In this document: piece by piece, positions 7,901 to 14,061 of the stretch | Layout of the letters: each line of letters starts with the position of its first letter | Numbering within the stretch: position 1 is the first letter of the stretch | Assembly (NCBI GenBank): GCA_023421735.1 | Contig: JAEZSP010000050.1 | Span: forward strand, 1-24,764 | Direction: 5' to 3' | DNA from: Bacillota bacterium | GTDB taxonomy: Bacteria > Bacillota_A > Clostridia > Christensenellales > Aristaeellaceae | DNA length: 24,764 nucleotides | Notes under the pieces: generated by a model | Told to the model about the DNA's origin: nothing | The model's input: only the letters and a program-made list of their open reading frames with translations | Databases searched by the model: none | Program-made: the position numbers and the translations under genes

Positions 7901-9511
7901 GGAGGACTCAAGGTTTTCGTAATAGAACTCAAGATAGTTGCGCGTCACTTCGTCCGTCTTGCCCGTCACGGACACCACGTTGCCGTGCTGAATGTTGATG
8001 AAGTTCTGGAAGCTCTTGACTGCGGCGTAGGTCTTCTGTCCATAGGAACCATCCGCCGTGCCGTCGAGGTAGCCAAGCGCGATCAGCATCTCCTGCACGG
8101 CCTTGATGGATGCGGCGGGCGAATTCTCGTCAATGACCTCACCTTCAACGGGGAGGGTCGCAGTCGGCGTCGGGCTCTGTGAAGGCGCCGGGGTCTGAGA
8201 CTGCTTGTCCTGCCACCACTGGACGTAGTAATCGAGGTAAGCAAGGGTCGTGGCATCCACCGTACCCGTTTCCTGGAGCGCGTCGTATCCCTGCAGATCG
8301 TTGACGCGTTGCTGGAAGTAGAGAACCGCAGCGCGGGTACTGTCGTCATACACGCCGTCGATCTGATCCGTGTCGAGAATACCCAGAATCGCGAGCTGAC
8401 CCTGCACGTACTTGATCTGCGCCTTGGTGGAATTTTCATCGATCACCTGCTGCGCCTGGGTCGGGTTTGGCGTGATGGGCGCGGGCGTCGGCGTGGGTTT
8501 CGCAACGAGATCGACCCGGATCAGCCAACTGAGTGTCTTGGGTCCGGCGACGCCATCCACGTTCAGCTTGGGCGAGAATGCGTAGGTGTCGTTGATATAC
8601 TGCTGGGCATCCTTCACCGCCTGCTTGGTGGCGCCGTCATACTGCCCGTTGATATTGTCGGATGAAAGCCAGCCCAGATTCGCAAGCAGCTTCTGAAGCT
8701 TCTTAATCTCCGAAGACGAGGAATTTGCATTAATCGTCTTGTCGGTGGAGAAGCCGCTTTCTGCCGTGGGAACCGGTGTCGGCGTGGCATAGTCACTCTG
8801 ATCGCCCTTCAGGTCGGGGTTGGTAAAGTCCTTCCACGACTGCTCGGGGTCGGTAATCGTGCCGAACGTCGCAGCCGCGTAGGGCGTAGGCGTGGGCGAT
8901 TCCGGCGGCGACCAGATGTCTTCCGCAGATGTCTGCGGCTGATCTGCCTTTGTATCGGTCCGGTTGGTGAGGAAATTGACAAGCATGATAACGCCGACGG
9001 CGACCGCCAAAACGAGCGCAGCCGCGATGCCAACGACAAGCGCCATATTCGGCCCCTGTTTTTCATCGTCGCCCTCCATGCCGCCTCCCGCGACGGCCTT
9101 TCGCTGCGCAATGTAACCGGTGCCGTTCTCCTCAAAAAAGAAGTGGCGTTTCGACGGATCTTCGACGCCCTCGACAGACGCGCGCAACTTTTTCAGGCCC
9201 GCCTCAAATGCGTCCTCCTGCCCGGATTCGGGCACGACTTCGCCGGAGTTGAGCCTGCGCGCGCTGTCTCTGGGCAGATATTCGCGAATGCGGATCTTGA
9301 CGCCGCGCTTCGTATCGAGCGCCGCGTAGACGATGCCGCTCGCATCCTGCCCCAACGCACGGCCCACAAGGAACCGCTCGTTATAGAGAAGCGTGCCCGG
9401 CAAAAGCTGCACCTGAGGAACAGCCGCGCGCGCGTCGCGCCCGCAGTGGGGGCAGACGTCCTGCCCACCGTTGTCCTCGAAGCAGTACATGCATAAATTT
9501 TCGTAAGCCAT
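4973..9511 (-). CDS. Membrane-anchored protein: zinc ribbon, degenerate kinase N-lobe, TM helix, peptidoglycan-binding-like and Ig/FN3-like repeats
   Basis: A 1512-residue multidomain protein. Residues 7-23 are a zinc ribbon (Cys7, 10, 20, 23). Residues 38-112 resemble the N-lobe of bacterial Ser/Thr kinases, but the glycine loop reads LGQDASGIVY, the VAIK-type lysine is Arg76 (IRIREYLP) and no C-lobe follows. A membrane helix is at 156-181. Proline/threonine linkers then separate three peptidoglycan-binding-1-like domains (about 261-331, 357-428, 460-532). Eight Ig/FN3-like repeats of about 108 residues (546-1411) share a start like PVITVTG, a WSA core and VVAIPEGG. A fourth peptidoglycan-binding-like domain occupies 1420-1512. 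The topology suggests a cytosolic N-terminus and an extracytoplasmic C-terminal part. The ATG at 9511 is chosen for its GGGGGAG ribosome site; a longer frame from 9604 would overlap the upstream gene. It lies 4 nt after the HAD-Tmk stop. Its function is unknown; a wall-contacting sensor or scaffold is inferred. Confidence 0.85.
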   Translation of the reverse strand: MAYENLCMYCFEDNGGQDVCPHCGRDARAAVPQVQLLPGTLLYNERFLVGRALGQDASGIVYAALDTKRGVKIRIREYLPRDSARRLNSGEVVPESGQEDAFEAGLKKLRASVEGVEDPSKRHFFFEENGTGYIAQRKAVAGGGMEGDDEKQGPNMALVVGIAAALVLAVAVGVIMLVNFLTNRTDTKADQPQTSAEDIWSPPESPTPTPYAAATFGTITDPEQSWKDFTNPDLKGDQSDYATPTPVPTAESGFSTDKTINANSSSSEIKKLQKLLANLGWLSSDNINGQYDGATKQAVKDAQQYINDTYAFSPKLNVDGVAGPKTLSWLIRVDLVAKPTPTPAPITPNPTQAQQVIDENSTKAQIKYVQGQLAILGILDTDQIDGVYDDSTRAAVLYFQQRVNDLQGYDALQETGTVDATTLAYLDYYVQWWQDKQSQTPAPSQSPTPTATLPVEGEVIDENSPAASIKAVQEMLIALGYLDGTADGSYGQKTYAAVKSFQNFINIQHGNVVSVTGKTDEVTRNYLEFYYENLESSQPTPTAELEAPVITVTGASAQANGVYYVGDSGVKIAWSAAGADSYAIYLQDDGGNVVRKQESTAATSLDFPLSYLTGSGIYKFSVVAIPAGGDAGDGLYTSVNLASAAAVTAAPTATVAPSQTPANLKPEITVTGAQGYQDGVYQIGETGAVVGWSSNGAGAYSLYVTDDNDDILWSQKNTTITSYQLEASGMESGVRYTFSVVAIPQGGVEKDGEYSSVRLTLADGVGVTPEPSATAATDVGAPVITVTGQLGEQGGIYWVGDQDVTIAWSATGHVRAYNLYLKNAQGAVLSQQTEVNETSYKVTPSAMTSGQTYTIEVVAIPEGGSDADGKASSVEIQLYAGETVEPTPTPIGSVEVPVITVSSYKDFQNGVYYADTDGLAFSWSAAGDVESYNLTIIGSDGSTLYDKEGVTKTSSVLDSTSMQQGVVYTLTVTAVPVNGTAADGASASVQMALYQKQEVGTPTITVTGAASEENGGYWVGDEDITIAWSAENAATYDVTVKKSDGTTRNLLTGSTDTSILVKATDFLEGVTYRVTVTAIAAGGTAADGKSASVLLAKQEVVAEVTTPVISVSGAASEEGGVYYAGTETMTVSWSADNAASYSIYLLDSKGATVNSEKETDQKSLTLKPSNMQEGEMYTVTIVAIPEGGSESDGKSASVQLMRSAAPEVTKPKISVSGQAGEQDGAYLIGTDNIVVSWTADNVSAYSIYLYDGNGGLVNKAEAVSDTQVTLKPSDLTAGASYKLTVVAIPTSGVEADGKSASVSLVVNEESTPEVGMPQIDVAGYVDYSNETYWKGTDDLTLSWYADNAASYRVVLTDSDGNAVLDTGKTTETSAPLTSKKLAEGEVYTLTVYAAPEGGASSDVKSDSVMIALVSTQTEPPTPDYIDQTSDPTDITTMQTALYQLGWLSKDAVAEKGTFGPLTRQAVFDFQTYVATEGINPEITVIDPTDENASVDAATLTTLYDTTYPVNKP

Positions 9512-9515
9512 TTTC

Positions 9516-10787
9516 TCAACTCCCCCGATCGATGAGCCCCGAAATCGCTTGTGCGGTGTCCGGGAAGATCTCTGCAATCCCACGCGCGGCGTCAATGAGG
9601 ACAAACCTGTCCGGCTCGCGCGCCGCGAGGATTTCGTAACCGCGTTTTACCCGGGCGACAAACGCTTCCCCCTCCCGCTCAATGCGGTCGGGCTCTCCAC
9701 CCGAGAGTACGCGCGCACGCGCCGTTTGCGCGTCCAGGATGTATAGAAGCGTGCGGTCGGGTGAAAGACCGTCCACCGCCAACGCGTTTATTTGACGAAC
9801 AATGGGTTCGGTAAGTTCACGTCCGTATGCTTGGAAAGCAATGGAAGAGTCGAGAAAACGATCGCACAGCATCAGCTTTCCCGCCGCAATGGCGGGCCGG
9901 ATCACCTCGCGCACATGCTGTGCGCGCGCACCCGCATACAAAAGTGCCTCGCACGCATCGGTCATGCCCACTGCGTTCACATCCAGCACCAGGTCTCGAA
10001 TCCGCTCCGCAATGGGGCTGCCGCCCGGCTCCCGCGAGGCCACCACGTCCCAGCCGCGCCGGGCGAAGTGCTCCTGCGCAAGTGCAAACTGGGTGGACTT
10101 GCCGCAGCCATCCCCGCCCTCAAATGTAATAAAATAGCCCGGGTCGCGTTCGCCCACGAGATAGTCGTGCAGATCCGATACCGTCTCGGCGACAAAATCC
10201 GCATCCGCGTACTCGGCTTCCGCGCCGTAACCGTACAGGGCGCCTACGGAACAAACGCCCGCCGCCTTCGCACCCTCGATGTCATAAACGCGGTCCCCCA
10301 CCATCACGCAACGCGCGCGGTCAACCCCATCCGGAAGCGCGCGCTCGATCAGATCCGCTTTTTTCGGATCGGTATCGGAATGGGCGGCGCCAACCACGCG
10401 GTCAAAATAGGGCGCAAGGCCAAAATAATCAAGGATTTTCTGACAAAACACCTCAGACTTCGCACTGGCGAGCGCGACATACCCGCCCCTTTTTTTAATC
10501 GCCTGAAGAAGTGGCGCGATGCCGGGATAAACCCGATTCTCCCTCCATCCGACTTCCGAAAAGCGCGCGCGATAAAGCGCCAAGGCGCGCGGAAACTCGG
10601 TCTCGGATAGCCCCCCATATCTGGAAAGCGATTGTCTGAGCGACGGGCCGATGAATCTGCGTAGAACCGCATCGTCCGGCACCTGCTTCCCCATCTCGGT
10701 CAGCGCGTGCCTGACGCAGTTGACAATTCCCTCTTCCGATTGCGTGAGTGTCCCGTCCAAATCAAATAAAAACCATTTATATCGCAT
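9516..10787 (-). CDS. tmk: Fusion protein: HAD-family phosphatase plus thymidylate kinase
   Basis: A 423-residue uninterrupted fusion. Residues 1-210 are a HAD hydrolase of the phosphoglycolate phosphatase/PpaX type. It has nucleophile Asp9 and Asp11 in FDLDGTLTQ, the lysine-bearing DPKKADLIERAL, and motif IV VMVGDRVYDIEGAKAAG. Residues 217-423 are a full-length dTMP kinase: P-loop FEGGDGCGKSTQ (222-233), REPGGSPIAERIR, DRFLDSSIAFQAYG, and a C-terminal LIDAARGIAEI. Tmk makes dTDP from dTMP. The HAD substrate is unknown; PPi, phosphoglycolate or a nucleotide are possibilities. The ATG start at 10787 is preferred; an upstream TTG at 10793 would add two residues. The gene has its own promoter and is followed after 4 nt by the large membrane protein gene. 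Confidence 0.92.
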   Translation of the reverse strand: MRYKWFLFDLDGTLTQSEEGIVNCVRHALTEMGKQVPDDAVLRRFIGPSLRQSLSRYGGLSETEFPRALALYRARFSEVGWRENRVYPGIAPLLQAIKKRGGYVALASAKSEVFCQKILDYFGLAPYFDRVVGAAHSDTDPKKADLIERALPDGVDRARCVMVGDRVYDIEGAKAAGVCSVGALYGYGAEAEYADADFVAETVSDLHDYLVGERDPGYFITFEGGDGCGKSTQFALAQEHFARRGWDVVASREPGGSPIAERIRDLVLDVNAVGMTDACEALLYAGARAQHVREVIRPAIAAGKLMLCDRFLDSSIAFQAYGRELTEPIVRQINALAVDGLSPDRTLLYILDAQTARARVLSGGEPDRIEREGEAFVARVKRGYEILAAREPDRFVLIDAARGIAEIFPDTAQAISGLIDRGS

Positions 10788-10820
10788 GCCCAATCCCCGA
10801 TCTCATCAACATATACGATC

Positions 10821-10849
10821 ATTTTACTGAACAAATGTGACTTTATCAA
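10821..10849 (-). promoter_or_regulatory. Promoter of the HAD-tmk operon
   Basis: On the minus strand TTGATA (10849-10844) and TAAAAT (10826-10821) have a 17-bp spacer and one mismatch each from consensus. The element lies about 34 nt upstream of the HAD-tmk ATG, between it and the GH43 remnant. Confidence 0.75.
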
Positions 10850-10883
10850 GCACCCGGCATGCGATGGCCTATATATGGAAGGT

Positions 10884-11251
10884 TCAGTCCCTGCCTCGAT
10901 AAGCGAAGCCGGTAAACCGCGCCTCATCCGGGCAATCCGCGCCGTTCCCCGAGGCAAAGACGCCGATATACGCACCGACATATTTGCGACGATTACATAA
11001 AAGAGCCCGTCGTGATGGCGCAATGTCGGCGCAAACAGGCCGCCGGAGACGTGATCCGGCGTAAGCGGCAACCATTCCGGCCGCGAAAAGGCATAGCTCA
11101 CGCGCCGCCAGTTGACCAGGTCGCAGCTGTGATAGATCGGGATGCCGGGATAATACGAGAACGAGGACGTTGCGACGTAAAAATCGTCCCCCACGCGGAC
11201 GATGGACGGATCGGGATGAAAACCTCGTAGGATCGGGTTTTGAATCTGCAT
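10884..11251 (-). pseudogene. GH43 beta-xylosidase-like remnant with large internal deletion
   Basis: From ATG 11251 (AGAGG ribosome site) about 98 residues are clear GH43 N-terminus: NPILRGFHPDPSIVRVGDDF with the catalytic-base Asp of HPDPS, then SGGLFAPTLRHHDGLFYVIVANM. At about 10975-10990 similarity in this frame stops. A different reading frame then encodes YVGAYIGVFASGNGADC and ends FAYRGRD at a TGA (10884). That segment has the pattern of the extreme C-terminus of GH43 xylosidases of roughly 500 residues. The simplest reading is a deletion of more than 1 kb joining the two ends out of frame. A promoter still lies upstream. A complete GH43 is excluded, because no catalytic acid domain remains. 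Confidence 0.8.
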
Positions 11252-11285
11252 ATTGTACCTCTCATACATTCAGCTGCCTAACCGT

Positions 11286-11314
11286 ATTATTGCACACCTT
11301 TTCGTTGTTTTCAA
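11286..11314 (-). promoter_or_regulatory. Promoter of the GH43 remnant
   Basis: On the minus strand TTGAAA (11314-11309) and AATAAT (11291-11286) are separated by 17 bp. TGC precedes the -10, forming an extended -10. The start codon lies about 35 nt downstream. Its -35 hexamer coincides with the position of the -35 of the divergent plus-strand promoter. Confidence 0.55.
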
Positions 11315-11337
11315 GCGACACTCGCACGTGGTATAAT
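11309..11337 (+). promoter_or_regulatory. Promoter of the D-2-hydroxyacid dehydrogenase gene
   Basis: A perfect TATAAT (11332-11337) is preceded by TGG (extended -10). A weak -35, TTTCAA (11309-11314), sits 17 bp upstream. The GGAGG ribosome site at 11350-11354 and the ATG at 11364 follow closely, giving a very short leader. Confidence 0.7.
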
Positions 11338-11363
11338 GGTCAAAAAAACGGAGGACACGACGC

Positions 11364-12326
11364 ATGGAAAAGGTGCTCGTCACCGCAACCGACTATGCGC
11401 GCAATTGCGCGGCGGGGAAAAAACGATTGGAAGAAAACGGATTTGAGGTCATCGAAAATCCCCACGGGCGACCGATGACCCGCGCGGAACTCGACGCTTT
11501 TTTGCCGCAAATCTCCGCCGTGGTGGCGGGCGTTGATGATTGGACGGGCGAGGTGTTCGCACATGCGCCCAATCTGAAGGTAATCGCGCGCTTCGGCGTA
11601 GGTGTCGACAACATCGACCTCGCGGCCGCGAAGACCCGCGGGATCAAGGTTACAAACGCACGCGGTGCGAATGCGGACGCGGTCGCAGAACTTGCGATCG
11701 GCGGCATGCTCGCAATGCTTCGCCACTTCATCCCCCTCGACCGGACGACGCGCGCGGGCGCATGGGAGCGCCGCGTGGGGCATACGCTGCGCGGACGCGT
11801 GGTGGGTCTGGTGGGGTTTGGCGCCATCGCGCGCTATGTAGCAAAGCTCGCCCGTGCCTTTGACGCCGAGGTGATTGCCTTTGATTCCTTCCCGGACGAG
11901 GCTGCCGCGCGCGCACTGGGCGTGCGCTTTGTCTCCTTTGACGATCTCCTCTCTTCCAGCGACATCGTGAGCCTGCACGTCCCGGCGACGCCCGAGACCA
12001 AAAACCTCATCAACGAAACGACCCTTTCGCGCATGAAGCGCGGCGCAATTCTCGTCAATACCGCGCGCGGCGCGGTCATCGACGAAACGGCGCTCTATCA
12101 CGCCCTGAAATCCGGACATCTCTTTGGCGCAGTGCTCGACGTGCACGCCACCGAGCCGACAAAGGCCGACGATCCCCTCTTCGCCCTCGAAAACGTACTC
12201 GTCTTTCCCCATACCGCCGCCGAGACATGGGAAACCTACCATCAGGTCGGCCTCATCACCGCAGATGCCGTGATCGACGTCATTCGGCATGGCAAGGACC
12301 CGGTCAACTGGTTGAATCGCTCATAA
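11364..12326 (+). CDS. D-isomer-specific 2-hydroxyacid dehydrogenase (phosphoglycerate dehydrogenase-like)
   Basis: A 320-residue NAD-dependent D-2-hydroxyacid dehydrogenase. It has the substrate-loop motif RFGVGVDNIDLAAA (76-89), the Rossmann loop VGFGAIARYVA (150-160), and the catalytic triad Arg235 (NTARGAVIDE), Glu264 (DVHATEP) and His283 (FPHTAAET). The acidic Asp174 at the end of the second Rossmann strand favours NAD over NADP. It resembles the core of SerA (3-phosphoglycerate to 3-phosphohydroxypyruvate) but lacks the C-terminal ACT regulatory domain. Serine biosynthesis is therefore possible but glyoxylate, hydroxypyruvate or other 2-keto acids are equally open. It is a single-gene unit with its own promoter and terminator, and starts from GGAGG at 9 nt spacing. 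It begins the plus-strand half of the window. Confidence 0.88.
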   Translation: MEKVLVTATDYARNCAAGKKRLEENGFEVIENPHGRPMTRAELDAFLPQISAVVAGVDDWTGEVFAHAPNLKVIARFGVGVDNIDLAAAKTRGIKVTNARGANADAVAELAIGGMLAMLRHFIPLDRTTRAGAWERRVGHTLRGRVVGLVGFGAIARYVAKLARAFDAEVIAFDSFPDEAAARALGVRFVSFDDLLSSSDIVSLHVPATPETKNLINETTLSRMKRGAILVNTARGAVIDETALYHALKSGHLFGAVLDVHATEPTKADDPLFALENVLVFPHTAAETWETYHQVGLITADAVIDVIRHGKDPVNWLNRS

Positions 12327-12376
12327 TCACCGGCGCATACTTGGCTTCTTTCTCATCGCATGCCGGTGAGCGCCCC

Positions 12377-12418
12377 TTGGCGGCGCGGGGTCAACCCTGT
12401 GCCGCCAAATCGCGTTTT
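12377..12418 (+). terminator. Intrinsic terminator after the dehydrogenase gene
   Basis: TTGGCGGC (12377-12384) pairs perfectly with GCCGCCAA (12401-12408). An inner GGGT/ACCC stem stacks inside and a short TTTT lies at 12415-12418. A second, looser inverted repeat (TCACCGGC at 12327-12334 with GCCGGTGA at 12362-12369) immediately follows the stop codon. Confidence 0.55.
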
Positions 12419-12428
12419 GGCAGCGTGC

Positions 12429-12457
12429 TTGCAATCCGATGACTCTTCTACTATAAT
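12429..12457 (+). promoter_or_regulatory. Promoter of the LicD surface-polymer operon
   Basis: TTGCAA (12429-12434) and a perfect TATAAT (12452-12457) are separated by 17 bp. The LicD ATG lies 36 nt after the -10, preceded by GGAG at 12479-12482. No further promoter is visible before 22421, so this element may drive all seven genes. Confidence 0.8.
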
Positions 12458-12493
12458 ATCCATGGCACTATAGATAATGGAGTAACCAATTAC

Positions 12494-13357
12494 ATGATCG
12501 ACAGCTACGAATTTCAGGGGAACCCGGGTCCGCAGGTGCCTTTTGAGGAGATTCGTCCGATTCAACTGGGCATCCTTGACGCGATTACAAAGTTCTGTGA
12601 CGAACACGGCATTCGCTATTATATTTCAGGAGGCACGCTTCTCGGCGCTGTGCGGCACGGCGGATACATCCCATGGGACGACGATATCGACATCAACCTC
12701 CCGCGTCCGGACTGCGACAAACTGATCGCGCTGTCGGGCGGTAAAATCGGCGACCATATTGAAATCGGCTCCCCGGATGGCCCAATCCGCCACTCTGTGC
12801 CCTTTGTGCGGGCCTATGACACGGATTATCTCCTTCGCATTGAAAGTCGGCAGGGCGCTGTCCGCGCCTATTCCAATGTATGCATCGATATCTTTCCCAT
12901 CGACGGATTGCCGAAGCGGGAATGGCTTTCACGCTTCCATTATTTTCTCGCAAAAACCCTCGTGATTCTCAGGCGCGTGGCGTACTACCGCCAGTTGCCC
13001 GAGACCCGGGACTGGCATCGTACGCTCCGCGCAGTCGCTTACCTGCCCGCAAAGGCGGTTGGCTGGCGCACATGGAACAATCTCCTGCAAAAGCTCAGCC
13101 GCATGTACGACTACGAGACAAGCGAAAAGGTGGGCGTTGTTTGCTGCGGCATTCACACGAATGAGGAGCGCATGGGGCGCGACGTGTATGGCGAAGCGGG
13201 TCAATTAGCATTTGAGGGGCGCGTCTATGCATCGCCCAACAAACCCGAGGTGTATCTGACGTCCATATACGGCGACTACATGAAGTTGCCGCCCGCAGAG
13301 AAACAGATCCGCCGTCACTTCTCGACGGTCTACCATGTGAAGGAGGCGCGAAAATGA
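12494..13357 (+). CDS. LicD family phosphotransferase (nucleotidyltransferase fold)
   Basis: A 287-residue LicD-family protein. The defining motif runs over residues 45-66: SGGTLLGAVRHGG followed by the acidic IPWDDDIDI, where Asp62-Asp64 and Asp66 are the expected metal ligands. A second conserved block is NVCIDIFPIDGLP. LicD proteins transfer phosphorylcholine or related phospho-polyols from a CDP-activated donor to teichoic acid or capsular sugars; fukutin is a eukaryotic relative. No signal peptide is seen, so it probably acts at the cytosolic membrane face. No choline kinase or uptake gene lies nearby, so ribitol- or glycerol-phosphate is a likelier cargo than choline here (inference). 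Its last codons overlap the next gene by 4 nt. Confidence 0.9.
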   Translation: MIDSYEFQGNPGPQVPFEEIRPIQLGILDAITKFCDEHGIRYYISGGTLLGAVRHGGYIPWDDDIDINLPRPDCDKLIALSGGKIGDHIEIGSPDGPIRHSVPFVRAYDTDYLLRIESRQGAVRAYSNVCIDIFPIDGLPKREWLSRFHYFLAKTLVILRRVAYYRQLPETRDWHRTLRAVAYLPAKAVGWRTWNNLLQKLSRMYDYETSEKVGVVCCGIHTNEERMGRDVYGEAGQLAFEGRVYASPNKPEVYLTSIYGDYMKLPPAEKQIRRHFSTVYHVKEARK

Positions 13358-14061
13358 ACGTCGCGATCATCATCGCGGGGGGCGTCGGCAATCGGATGCA
13401 CATGGACGTGCCCAAGCAGTTCATCAATATTTACGATAAGCCCGTCATCATCTATACCCTCGAGGGCTTTCAGAAGCATCCCGAAATTGACAGAATCGAG
13501 GTCGTATGCCTCGATGGATGGCGCGACGTGCTTGAACGCTATGCCGCCCAGTATGGCATTACCAAGCTCGAATGGATCGTCCCCGGCGGCAATTCGGGGC
13601 AAGAATCCATCCGAAACGGCGTCTACAACCTGGCGGACAAGCTCTCCGATGATGATATCTGCATCATCCACGACGGCATCCGACCGATGGTTGATTCATC
13701 CGTTCTGTCGGACGTCATCCGCGTGTGCATGCTCCACGGAAACGGCGTGACGGCGACGCCCTTTACGGAGCAGATCTTCGTTGCGCGGGACGAATTGACC
13801 ACCATGGAATATATCCCCCGGGACCGCGTGCGCAAGGTTGCGACTCCGCAGGCCTATCAATTCGGGATGCTGCTCGAGGCATACCGCCGCGCATTTGCGG
13901 AAGAAATCGGCATCTACGGCTCGGCATACACCAACACGATGATGGTTGATCTCGGTCACAAACTCTATTTCGCCGCCGGATCCGACAAAAACATCAAGCT
14001 CACGACAAAGGACGACCTTGAACTATTCAAGGCATACCTGAGAATGGAGCGCGACAGATGA
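13354..14061 (+). CDS. IspD/TarI-like cytidylyltransferase
   Basis: A 235-residue member of the IspD/TarI family, which joins CMP to a phosphorylated polyol. The nucleotide-binding loop is IIIAGGVGNRMHMDVPKQF (residues 5-23), with Arg14 and Lys21 at the conserved positions. VPGGNSGQESIRNG and CIIHDGIRPMVD form the CTP/metal site. KVATPQAYQFGML is the late family motif. IspD makes CDP-methylerythritol and TarI makes CDP-ribitol. The neighbours (LicD, an SDR, a CDP-glycerol transferase homologue) argue for the TarI-like role of supplying a CDP-polyol for a surface polymer. The start overlaps licD as ATGA with GGAGG in front, and the stop overlaps the next start in the same way. Confidence 0.85.
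   Translation: MNVAIIIAGGVGNRMHMDVPKQFINIYDKPVIIYTLEGFQKHPEIDRIEVVCLDGWRDVLERYAAQYGITKLEWIVPGGNSGQESIRNGVYNLADKLSDDDICIIHDGIRPMVDSSVLSDVIRVCMLHGNGVTATPFTEQIFVARDELTTMEYIPRDRVRKVATPQAYQFGMLLEAYRRAFAEEIGIYGSAYTNTMMVDLGHKLYFAAGSDKNIKLTTKDDLELFKAYLRMERDR

Noticed and set aside
9512..9604. N-terminal extension of the large membrane protein by 31 residues
   Set aside because: It would overlap the tmk 3' end in another frame. The ATG at 9511 has a strong GGGGGAG site and begins directly at the zinc ribbon.
10700..10883. Extension of the GH43 N-terminal frame into a 189-residue protein
   Set aside because: Residues after about 98 do not look like GH43 or any fold, and the frame runs through the HAD-tmk promoter and start.
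11340..12290. A 316-codon minus-strand frame opposite the dehydrogenase
   Set aside because: Antisense shadow; the plus-strand frame has all catalytic residues, a promoter and a ribosome site.
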